Made by a program: the position numbers and the translations under genes. A model generated the notes under the pieces. It was not told the origin of the DNA. It saw only the letters and a program-made list of their open reading frames with translations, and did not search any database. Below, piece after piece: positions 16,030 to 23,344 of a DNA stretch of 26,083 nucleotides. The DNA comes from JBBDXA01 sp040902585 (lineage in GTDB: Bacteria; Planctomycetota; Phycisphaerae; Phycisphaerales; Phycisphaeraceae): assembly GCA_040902585.1 (NCBI GenBank), contig JBBDXA010000139.1, forward strand, positions 1-26,083. Reading direction: 5' to 3'. Positions within the stretch are counted from its first letter, which is position 1. Each line of letters opens with the position of its first letter.

Positions 16030-17580
16030 TTACATCCCCAGGCACTGCTTCACGATCGCCGGCCGATCGAGCTTGCCACTGCCTGTGCGCGGCATGTCAT
16101 TGAACCAAAGGTGAATCTTTCGCGGGACCATGTAGTGCGGCATGTTCTGTTTGCAGTGCGCCATGAGCGACTGTTCGTCGAAAGAGTGACCGTTACTCGT
16201 GACCGCCACCTCGACGACCTGGCCGTTCAGATCATCCGGCGCGCCGAAGGCGACCACGTGCGTCACCATGCCGCTCTTGCTCACGACGTCTTCCACTTCC
16301 GTCGGACTGATGCGGAAGCCGGAGCATTTGATCATGAAATCCGCCCGGCTGACGAACCAGTAGTAGCCATCTTCATCGATGCGAACCAGATCGCCGCTGT
16401 AGCAGACTTTCTCTTCGCCGATCAAGTGACGAAGCTGCGGACAGACGCGAATCTTCTCCGCAGTCGCCTCCGGTTTACCCCAGTAGCCGAGACTGATCAG
16501 GCAGCCGCGATGCACGAGTTCACCCTGTTCGCCGGGACCTGCGACGCCGTCTTCCTTGATGATGTACGTCTCGGCATTGGGAATCGCCCGGCCCATCGAA
16601 CCCATCTTCGACTCGAACAACTCCGGCGGCAGATAGGTGGAGCGGAACGCCTCGGTCAGGCCGTACATCAGAAAAATCTTGACGCCCGGATAGGCACGCG
16701 GCATCAGCTCCAGCGTCGAAGGCGGAATCTTTCCGCCGCTGTTGGTGATGTAGCGAAGCGAAGGAAACGAGCCGGGCTGATCGGTCAGGTACTGCGTCAG
16801 CGGAATCCAGACCGGAGGCACAGCCGCGAAACCGGTGATCTCATACCTGGCCAATGCCTTGGCGATCTCCGCCGGCATCATGACCTTTTGCAGCACGACC
16901 GTTCCGCCGACGAGGCACATCTGCATGAGCTGGTTCAGTCCGTAGTCGAAGCTGAATGGCAGCAGGCTGAGCAGGCGGTCATCGCGCGTCGCTTCAAGAT
17001 AGCGGGCGACGCTGCGTGCGCCGGCGATGATGTTCAGATGCGTGAGCATCACGCCTTTGGGCTTGCCCGTGGAGCCGGAGGTGTAAAGGAGCGCGGCCAG
17101 ATCGGTGTCGATGCCCGGCGTCGGCGGAAGTGTCGTCGCTTGCGGCAGTGAAGCCCACGCGACGAACATCGCATGCTCGGGCGTCTTGCCTTTCACGCAG
17201 ACATGCTGAAGCGTCGAAGGAATCTCAGCCGTCGCCAGCGCGACAGCAGGTCGCGCATCGATGAACAGGGCTTTCACATCGCAGTCGCGCAGCACGTAGT
17301 CGAGCTGAGCCGCGGTCCACTGATGATTGATCTGCACCATCACCGCGCCGATGCGCCAGGCAGCGAACATAGCCACTACTTCTTCGACGCTCTTGTTCAG
17401 ATGAACGCCCACGCGATCGCCGCGCTGGATGCCTTTGGCCGTCAACCACGCCGCCGCCTGTTCGACGCGGGCGGCAAGGTCGCGATACGTCACCTGCACG
17501 GAGCCATCCACGATGGCGACATGCTCCGCACGGTCGCGAAGATTGCCTTTCAGAAGGTCAGATAACACGCATTCGAACAT
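16030..17580 (-). CDS. AMP-forming acyl/aminoacyl ligase (DltA/TIGR03098-like)
   Basis: A 516-residue adenylating enzyme (ANL superfamily). The nucleotide motif is LLYTSGSTGKPKGVM, followed by MYGLTEAFRS, YSGDLVRIDEDGYYWFVSR with KCSGFRISPTEVE, and the C-terminal catalytic lysine in TGSGKLDRP. It should activate a carboxylic or amino acid as adenylate and load it on the carrier protein encoded next to it. The ATG at 17580 has AGGGA upstream; an in-frame TTG at 17640 would add 20 residues that do not look conserved. It sits between the MBOAT gene (78 bases upstream) and the carrier gene (82 bases downstream). The substrate cannot be read; the neighbouring PLP decarboxylase points to an amino acid. 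Confidence 0.92.
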   Translation of the reverse strand: MFECVLSDLLKGNLRDRAEHVAIVDGSVQVTYRDLAARVEQAAAWLTAKGIQRGDRVGVHLNKSVEEVVAMFAAWRIGAVMVQINHQWTAAQLDYVLRDCDVKALFIDARPAVALATAEIPSTLQHVCVKGKTPEHAMFVAWASLPQATTLPPTPGIDTDLAALLYTSGSTGKPKGVMLTHLNIIAGARSVARYLEATRDDRLLSLLPFSFDYGLNQLMQMCLVGGTVVLQKVMMPAEIAKALARYEITGFAAVPPVWIPLTQYLTDQPGSFPSLRYITNSGGKIPPSTLELMPRAYPGVKIFLMYGLTEAFRSTYLPPELFESKMGSMGRAIPNAETYIIKEDGVAGPGEQGELVHRGCLISLGYWGKPEATAEKIRVCPQLRHLIGEEKVCYSGDLVRIDEDGYYWFVSRADFMIKCSGFRISPTEVEDVVSKSGMVTHVVAFGAPDDLNGQVVEVAVTSNGHSFDEQSLMAHCKQNMPHYMVPRKIHLWFNDMPRTGSGKLDRPAIVKQCLGM

Positions 17581-17658
17581 GGCTTCGTCCCTGGTGCGGA
17601 TAGACGTATTGTTTATCGACTCTTGGCCCGTTTCAATCAAGCGTCGCGGGCGGCGAGC

Positions 17659-18873
17659 TTATCGGCTGACGGGCAGGAAGCACATCTTCGCCAGCAGCAG
17701 CAGGCCGTCCTTCGTGCCGCCGTAGCCGTAGACTTCGGTGAAGGCGAAACTGCCGGTGATGGCGAGGAACGTGATGGGAATGCAGGCGTATTTCCAGGCG
17801 TTGCCGTTGAAGAATTTCCACTTCTTCTGCCGGCGGTACTTGCCCCACCACTGGTACATGGCCAGTCCCGTCGCGTGATACAGGCCCCACGCGATCCAAG
17901 GCAGGGCGCCGGCATGCCAGATGCCCATGATGATGAACGTCAGATACGAGGCGATGTACGGATTGCGCCACTTCCCCAGCGCGGGCATGTAGATGTACGT
18001 CATGCACCAGTTCGCCAGCGAGATGTGCCAGCGCTTCCAGAAGTCGGTGATGTTCGTCGCGAAGATCGGCCAGTTGAAGTTTTCGACGATCTTCAAGCCG
18101 AACAGCCGGCTCGCGCCCACCGCCAGATCACTGTAGGCGCTGAAGCCCAGGTACATCTGCACGTAGGCCGCGATCAGGAACTTCCACACATCCCACGGCG
18201 AAAGATTGTTGAAGTTGTAGAGCAGCGCATCCATCCGGTCGCGCCCGAAGAAGAGCACGACCACCATCTGCGAGATGACCAGGAACTTGACGAGGCCGAC
18301 GAAGATGCGCGTCAGGCCGTAGGTGATCGCTTCACTGGAAAGGCGCGTCTCGCGGTTGGCCAGGTAATGATCGAAGCGTTCAATAGGACCGGCCGTGAAC
18401 GCGGGGAAGAGAAACACGTAACTAAGAAACGCATCCAGCGAGCGGTCCTTGATGGTGCCGCGGCGGATTTCGAGCACGTAGTGAATGAGCTTGAAGGTGA
18501 AGTAGCTGATGCCCAGCGGAATGAACAGGCGCAGCGGGCCGCCCGAGCCGGGAAGGAAGATGGGCAGGTACTTGAACCAGGCGAGGAAACCGATGATGCC
18601 CACGACCTGCGCGACGACCAGCCACTTGCCGCCTGAGCCGGGGCGCTGGGTGAGCGGGGCGAGCAGGTAGAAGAGCATGGCCCAGCCGACCATCGCGAGC
18701 AGGGCGATGCGCTGCGCGGTGATGGTGGCGCGGGCGTTCTCATCGGTGCCGAGGATGAGATAGATGAAGGCGAGCGACGCGCCTGTGAGCAGCGAGAGGC
18801 GCAGCTTCAGCGGCACCAGCCAGAAGGCGGTGAAGGCGATCCCCAGCATCATCCAGAACCACGGTTGCGTCAC
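17659..18873 (-). CDS. MBOAT O-acyltransferase, DltB/AlgI-like
   Basis: A 404-residue polytopic membrane protein of the normal MBOAT length. It has ERFDHYL, FWKRWHISLANW..TYIYMP and the catalytic region GIWHAGALPWIAWGLYHATG, with His320 as the probable active-site histidine and His333 as the second conserved one. MBOAT proteins of the Dlt type take an acyl group from a cytoplasmic carrier thioester and pass it across the membrane. The start is GTG with AAGGA about 10 bases before it. The C-terminus (CFLPVSR) lacks the F-x-Y-x-x-F shuttle tail found on single-protein systems; that tail is instead on the microprotein encoded just upstream. AlgI-type alginate acetylation is an alternative, but the ligase and carrier genes favour Dlt-type. 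Confidence 0.93.
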   Translation of the reverse strand: MTQPWFWMMLGIAFTAFWLVPLKLRLSLLTGASLAFIYLILGTDENARATITAQRIALLAMVGWAMLFYLLAPLTQRPGSGGKWLVVAQVVGIIGFLAWFKYLPIFLPGSGGPLRLFIPLGISYFTFKLIHYVLEIRRGTIKDRSLDAFLSYVFLFPAFTAGPIERFDHYLANRETRLSSEAITYGLTRIFVGLVKFLVISQMVVVLFFGRDRMDALLYNFNNLSPWDVWKFLIAAYVQMYLGFSAYSDLAVGASRLFGLKIVENFNWPIFATNITDFWKRWHISLANWCMTYIYMPALGKWRNPYIASYLTFIIMGIWHAGALPWIAWGLYHATGLAMYQWWGKYRRQKKWKFFNGNAWKYACIPITFLAITGSFAFTEVYGYGGTKDGLLLLAKMCFLPVSR

Positions 18874-18911
18874 GAAACGTTTCCTTTGCCGGTCCTTTGA
18901 ATCGAATCTGT

Positions 18912-19043
18912 TTAGAACCCCTCATACTGAAACACACGGGCACCGCCCATGATGCCGGCGAGCCTGAAAACAGCGACAAAAAGCAGCGTGCCGAGCACAG
19001 CCGCCTGGAGAACAATGCCGAGGATGCGGGCGAATCGGATCAT
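18912..19043 (-). CDS. DltX-like one-TM microprotein with C-terminal acyl-shuttle hexapeptide FQYEGF
   Basis: A 43-residue protein: basic start (R3, R6), one hydrophobic helix (about residues 7-32), and a C-terminus ending exactly in FQYEGF (residues 38-43). This fits the F-x-Y-x-x-F hexapeptide of DltX, whose tyrosine (Tyr40 here) carries the acyl group between the MBOAT protein and the SGNH transferase outside the membrane. The predicted topology, basic N-terminus inside and tail outside, is as required. The ATG is preceded by AAAGAGGAA at about 10 bases, and only one base separates it from the stop codon of the DltD-like gene; the MBOAT gene follows after 38 bases. Gene position, size, topology and tail all agree; overall sequence similarity to DltX cannot be judged at this length. 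Confidence 0.8.
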   Translation of the reverse strand: MIRFARILGIVLQAAVLGTLLFVAVFRLAGIMGGARVFQYEGF

Positions 19044-19044
19044 G

Positions 19045-20235
19045 TCACGGTTCCTCTTTCCACTGGGCCGCCACCTGCCGGAGCTTCTGGGCGAGGGCCT
19101 TTGTGTAGCGCTCCTGGGCTGCGGGACTGCGCAGGTGGATGTAGTCTTCCAGATCGTCCGCGGTGAGGGCCGCCTCCTGATCGAGTTCGAAGTAGTGCAC
19201 GCCGGGCTGCTGGGCCCACTGCTGCATGAAGGCACGGTGGTCCGACGCCAGCGCGGGTGGGATGAGGATATTTGAAAGCACCGGATTGCGCGGAACTTCA
19301 ACGAGCACGAGTTCCACGCGGCCGTTCCTGCGCAGGCGGGCGATCATGCGATCGAGCAGTTCGCGATTGGTCTGACGGTTGGCGCGATAGGCCTGTTCAT
19401 CCATCCACTTGATGGCGGTGGCGACCATGTCATCCCAGCCGCGCTGGTTCTCGCGCAGCGGCGGCTTGTCGACATAACGATGCCGCTTGAACACCGGCGG
19501 GCCCGCAATGAGGTGATGCAGCAACTGATCATTCGTGCGCACGGAGAAGAACCGCCAGTTGTCGAGGAAGTAGTTGCCCGTGTGCGAAGGCGGGTTCAGA
19601 CCGGCCGCGCGCAGCTCTTCGTCGTACACCTCATTCTGAAACGCCAGCCGATGCAGATCGATCAGGTGACGCCGGCCTTCACCGGAGTCACTGAGAAAGT
19701 TAGGCCCGATGTGCATCACGACGATGCCCTCGAAGCCTTCGCTGATGTGATCCATCACGCCGACCATCTCGTAGGGACTCAGCGCCTTGGCGGCGAGGAA
19801 GTAGCAGGGGGCTTGCGTGCCCAGCTCCGCGCTCACGGCTTCTTCAATCACCTTCTCATCCGAGATCGCCTCGCGCGTGCCGCTGGTGCCGAAGAGGGCG
19901 ATCGCGAAGGCGGGCTTCACAGGCTGCGCGGCGATGCGGAAGGCCCGCAGCGAGACTTCGGTGTAGTCATCATCCTCGACCGTCATGAGATAACGCGCAT
20001 CGATGCGGGCGAGATTGGCGGGTGTAAGAAAGAGAACGCACGCGGCCAGCCACGCCAGCGCGACGCAGAGGGTGCCGATGACCGCGGGCAACGACGGCCG
20101 GGTGAGCCCCTGAAGAAACGTGCCGAAAAAAGTAGGCGGCGGCGGCGGCTTGGGCGCAGCCTTCGCGGGCCTTTTCACAGGCGCGGCGACAGGCACGGCA
20201 GCGCCGGATTCGATTGTCTTCTTTTCCTGGGTCAT
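19045..20235 (-). CDS. Membrane-anchored SGNH-type acyltransferase, DltD-like
   Basis: A 396-residue protein. Residues 1-45 are cytoplasmic and rich in Pro/Ala/Lys (five prolines in a row at 30-34), residues about 50-72 form one transmembrane anchor, and the rest lies outside. The SGNH-type triad is visible: Ser118 in FGTSGTRE, and D364-Y365-I366-H367 near the C-terminus. DltD has the same plan (N-terminal anchor, Ser, late D-x-x-H) and transfers the acyl group from the shuttle tyrosine to the polymer. The ATG at 20235 is chosen because the upstream frame lacks hydrophobic or family features. It is the first of the six tightly spaced Dlt-like genes; the hydrolase gene ends 77 bases upstream. 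Alternative: an AlgX/AlgJ-type O-acetyltransferase. Confidence 0.8.
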   Translation of the reverse strand: MTQEKKTIESGAAVPVAAPVKRPAKAAPKPPPPPTFFGTFLQGLTRPSLPAVIGTLCVALAWLAACVLFLTPANLARIDARYLMTVEDDDYTEVSLRAFRIAAQPVKPAFAIALFGTSGTREAISDEKVIEEAVSAELGTQAPCYFLAAKALSPYEMVGVMDHISEGFEGIVVMHIGPNFLSDSGEGRRHLIDLHRLAFQNEVYDEELRAAGLNPPSHTGNYFLDNWRFFSVRTNDQLLHHLIAGPPVFKRHRYVDKPPLRENQRGWDDMVATAIKWMDEQAYRANRQTNRELLDRMIARLRRNGRVELVLVEVPRNPVLSNILIPPALASDHRAFMQQWAQQPGVHYFELDQEAALTADDLEDYIHLRSPAAQERYTKALAQKLRQVAAQWKEEP

Positions 20236-20312
20236 GATGAAGGAGTGATCCGATAACCGGTGCCCGAAGGACGCCGATATCAGTGGAACATCGGGCCGTT
20301 GCGAAATCCACC

Positions 20313-21239
20313 TTAACCGCCGCCGGTCGCGGTCCCTGTCGGCCGCGCGTCGCCAAGGTGCTTGCGAAGAAACGCGCGGAGGCGATCCTTGCCGGCCGCG
20401 TCGAGAAAGGGTGCGGTGTTGTGCTCGGGCTTGAAAGTCGCGACCCAGTGCCACTGCACCTCGATGTTCTTCGCCTGATAGTGCTCGACCAGCTTTCGAC
20501 TTTGAGCGATGGGCACGACCGTGTCTTCCTCATCGTGCAGCACGAGGACGGGCGCATCGCCCGGGCTCACCCACGTGATCGGACTCGCCTGCTTCGCCAG
20601 TTCCAGACGCTCGGCGATCGGACCGCCCAGGAGCAGCGTGAAGACTTCATCCGAGCCATCGGTTGGCGCGCCAGCGTAGGCCGTCAGATCGCTGCTGCCG
20701 AAGAAATCGATCACCGCGCTCACGGCCGTTGGCATCGCCTTATGCTCGCCGACGTTGCCCTCCATCGCCGCTTCGTCTGCCGTGGTGCCCAGCAGCAGCG
20801 CGAGATGTCCTCCGCTTGATTCGCCTGCCGCGACGAGGCGCGAAGCATCGATCCTGTACTCACTTGCCTTGGCCCGCAGCCAGCGAACCGCGGCCTTGCA
20901 GTCGTGAATCTGCGCGGGGAACGGGGCCTCGGGCGTAAGGCGATATTCGATTGCCGCGATCGCGTAGCCTTCGCTGGCGAGGAACCGCAGCGGGCAATGG
21001 TTCTTGTCGCCATAGCGCCAGCCCCCGCCGTGCAGCCAGAGAATGACGGGCGGAGGCACGCTGCGATCCGTCGGCAGATAGAGATCCAGCAGCAGCGAAC
21101 GTTCGCCGATGCGGGCGTATTCGATGTCGCGATGAATGCGGAAGATCGGCGTCGGCTCGCGCAGGAATTTCCACCATGCGACAAACCCCGCGCCGCCGGC
21201 GAGAACAAACATCGCGATGAGAAGCATGCTTCGTGACAT
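20313..21239 (-). CDS. Alpha/beta-hydrolase (esterase/lipase, BD-FAE-like), membrane-anchored
   Basis: A 308-residue esterase-like enzyme with an N-terminal hydrophobic segment (residues about 5-22) that serves as anchor or signal. The oxyanion motif HGGGW, the nucleophile Ser141 in GESSGG, the acid in HDEEDTVVP and the histidine in PEHNTAP give a full catalytic set of the hormone-sensitive-lipase/BD-FAE kind. It would work outside the cytoplasmic membrane on an ester. Its place just upstream of the Dlt-like operon, on the same strand, makes removal or editing of the ester added by that system conceivable, but this is a guess. A GTG six bases upstream of the ATG at 21239 is an alternative start. 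Confidence 0.85.
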   Translation of the reverse strand: MSRSMLLIAMFVLAGGAGFVAWWKFLREPTPIFRIHRDIEYARIGERSLLLDLYLPTDRSVPPPVILWLHGGGWRYGDKNHCPLRFLASEGYAIAAIEYRLTPEAPFPAQIHDCKAAVRWLRAKASEYRIDASRLVAAGESSGGHLALLLGTTADEAAMEGNVGEHKAMPTAVSAVIDFFGSSDLTAYAGAPTDGSDEVFTLLLGGPIAERLELAKQASPITWVSPGDAPVLVLHDEEDTVVPIAQSRKLVEHYQAKNIEVQWHWVATFKPEHNTAPFLDAAGKDRLRAFLRKHLGDARPTGTATGGG

Positions 21240-21286
21240 GTTCACCGCCGTTTAGCCGTCGCACCGATAGGTGCACCCGGACGTAT

Positions 21287-23107
21287 TCACCCAATCTTCT
21301 CCGCCAGAAACGCCGCGACCTTTTCGATGCCGATGCGTTCCTGCGCCTGCGTATCGCGATGGCGCACGGTCACCGTCTGATCCTTCAGCGTGTCGCCGTC
21401 GATCGTGAAGCAGTAAGGCGTGCCGACTTCATCCATGCGGGCGTAGCGTTTGCCGATGGTCTGTTTCGGATCGTATTCCACCGCGTACTTGCCGCGCAGG
21501 TCCATGTAGAGCTTCTCCGCGACCTCGGGCATGCCGTCCTTGTTCACCAGCGGGAAGATGCCGGCCTTGATCGGCGCCATGCGCGGCGTGAACTTCATAT
21601 ACACCCCGCTGGGCCGACTCGGGTCAGCTGTGTACGCCTCGCAAAGCAGCGCGAGCGTTCCGCGATCCGCCCCGGCTGAAGGCTCGATCACATGCGGGAA
21701 GTACCGCGTGTTGCGCTCCTGATCGAAGTAGCGCATCTTGTTGGCGCGTTCCTCATTGCCGTTGTTCACGTGCATCGCATGGGCCTTGAGGTCGAAGTTG
21801 GAGCGATGGGCGATGCCTTCGAGTTCGCCGAAGCCGGGCGCGGTGAAGGGGAAGCGATACTCGACATCACACACGCCCGCGCCTTCCTTGGCGTAGTGGG
21901 CGAGTTCTTCTTTGTCGTGCTCGCGCAGGATGAGATTGTCACCCGCCAGGCCGACGGACTGCCACCATTCGTAACGAGCCTTGCGCCAGTACTGATACCA
22001 CTCGACCGGCGTGAGCTCGCCGGGCTGACACGCCTCGGGCGGCCGAATGAAGAACTCGATCTCCATCTGCTCGAACTCACGCGAACGGAAGGTAAAGTTG
22101 CGCGGCGTGACCTCGTTGCGAAAAGCTTTGCCTTGCTGGGCGATGCCGAAGGGGACTTTGACCCGCGCGGTGTCGGTGATGTTCCAGAAGTTGCAGAAGA
22201 TTCCTTGCGCAGTTTCGGGGCGAAGCCAGGCTTTGTTGTCTTCATGTTGGATGGCACCTACGTATGTCTCGAACATCAGATTGAATTGGCGCATGGCGGT
22301 GAGAGAGAACGCCTTCGGATTCTCTGCAGGATTCGGCGGAATCCGACCTTTCACGATCTGGTCAAGAAGCCATTTTAGCTCACGGTTTGCGGGCGACGGC
22401 ACACAGCCCGCGTGATACTTAACCATCACCGTGGGAACAACCATCACCGTTCCAATTACCGGCTTCCCATCTGACGCAGTTGCTCGGAATGCGAAGGGAA
22501 AACCCGGTACTGCGATCGGCTCAATCGAAAACTTTGTCTTAGCTAAGCGTCCCTGAAAGAATCCAAAGGCCTCTCCATCACTCGCTCCAACAAAAGTTAA
22601 GTTCGGTCCATAAGGAACCGTTGGGTCATTCACATTCGATTCCGTTGCGCGATTGGCCCAATCGACGAGTTCGCGGAGTTGCGACTCAAACGACCCTGAG
22701 GGGGCTTCGTATCGCTCATATAGTCCATAAATATGGTCTGCACGAAATCGTTCGTTCGTCTCCTTATCATCCACCATCGGATCATTAAACCCCGCCGCGT
22801 GTCCGCTCGCGATCCACACCTTCGGGTGCATGATGATCGTGCAATCCACCGGCACGATGTCCAGCGTCTTGCCGTCGGGGCCTTTGGCGGGGCAGCGGAT
22901 GATGTCGTGCCACCAGGCGTCTTTGAGGTTTTTTTTCAGGGCCGCGCCCATCGGGCCGTAGTCCCAGAAGCCGTTGATGCCGCCGTAGATTTCCGAGGAC
23001 TGCCAGATGAACCCGCGACGCCGGCAGAGGGCGACGATGTCATCCATCGACTTGGTAGTTGTGGCGGGAGCTGGGGCGTTCTCGGCTGATTCATTCGTTG
23101 CGGTCAT
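21287..23107 (-). CDS. glyS: Glycine--tRNA ligase, alpha2 (eukaryotic/archaeal) type
   Basis: A 606-residue class II synthetase that charges tRNA-Gly. The N-terminal part has the family start (GFIWQSSEIYGGINGFWDYGP) and motif 1; motif 2 is FRNEVTPRNFTFRSREFEQMEIEFF; motif 3 is EPSAGADRGTLALL; a C-terminal anticodon-binding domain follows (ending about residue 605). It is longer than the roughly 460-510 residues common in bacterial alpha2 enzymes. The extra length is mainly between FNDPMVDD and the RQFNLMF motif (R273). The DNA coding for this part (about 22321-22800) has about 52% GC by hand count, clearly less than the rest. The start at 23107 has AAAGGA 8 bases upstream. The gene symbol follows common use; glyQS would also be used. 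Confidence 0.95.
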   Translation of the reverse strand: MTATNESAENAPAPATTTKSMDDIVALCRRRGFIWQSSEIYGGINGFWDYGPMGAALKKNLKDAWWHDIIRCPAKGPDGKTLDIVPVDCTIIMHPKVWIASGHAAGFNDPMVDDKETNERFRADHIYGLYERYEAPSGSFESQLRELVDWANRATESNVNDPTVPYGPNLTFVGASDGEAFGFFQGRLAKTKFSIEPIAVPGFPFAFRATASDGKPVIGTVMVVPTVMVKYHAGCVPSPANRELKWLLDQIVKGRIPPNPAENPKAFSLTAMRQFNLMFETYVGAIQHEDNKAWLRPETAQGIFCNFWNITDTARVKVPFGIAQQGKAFRNEVTPRNFTFRSREFEQMEIEFFIRPPEACQPGELTPVEWYQYWRKARYEWWQSVGLAGDNLILREHDKEELAHYAKEGAGVCDVEYRFPFTAPGFGELEGIAHRSNFDLKAHAMHVNNGNEERANKMRYFDQERNTRYFPHVIEPSAGADRGTLALLCEAYTADPSRPSGVYMKFTPRMAPIKAGIFPLVNKDGMPEVAEKLYMDLRGKYAVEYDPKQTIGKRYARMDEVGTPYCFTIDGDTLKDQTVTVRHRDTQAQERIGIEKVAAFLAEKIG

Positions 23108-23196
23108 GGTCGATCCTTTGAGTCAACAATCGGATCGATCATCGTAGCAGTTTTGATTTCAGTCGAGCGGCGTTGGAGGAATTGGAACTATCGAAG

Positions 23197-23324
23197 GGCC
23201 GGGTGCCACGGGTCGGCGAGTCTGCGAGCAGACCCGTGCGGCGGAGTGTGGCGCACGAAGACTCGGCGATCGCAGGCGTCAGTACGGGGCTACTCGCGGA
23301 CTCGTCGACCCGTGGCACCCGGCC
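23197..23324. repeat. REP/MITE-like element (family B), 128 bases, with 18-bp perfect terminal inverted repeats
   Basis: Arms 23197-23214 and 23307-23324 are exact reverse complements. Inside, CACGGGTC and GACCCGTG form a further palindrome, and the left 40 bases match the element at 13281 onward with a few changes and a 2-base length difference. It lies between the glycyl-tRNA synthetase start and the end of the two-TM gene. No transposase is encoded, so any mobility would depend on a partner elsewhere. Confidence 0.82.
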
Positions 23325-23344
23325 GTGGCGTGTTTGGAGATTCC

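Noticed and set aside
15937..18636. Long plus-strand open frames (15937-17151 and 17623-18636) opposite the ligase and MBOAT genes
   Set aside because: Arg/His/Asp-rich translations with no motif; the minus-strand genes have full ANL and MBOAT motif sets.
14467..20235. Literal D-alanylation of teichoic acid (true dltABCDX)
   Set aside because: The decarboxylase and absence of teichoic acid genes do not fit; only the machine type, not the substrate, is supported.
21287..23107. Intein or frameshift as explanation of the long glycyl-tRNA synthetase
   Set aside because: The frame is intact and the extra part lacks intein splice-junction residues and endonuclease motifs; an inserted or divergent domain fits better.
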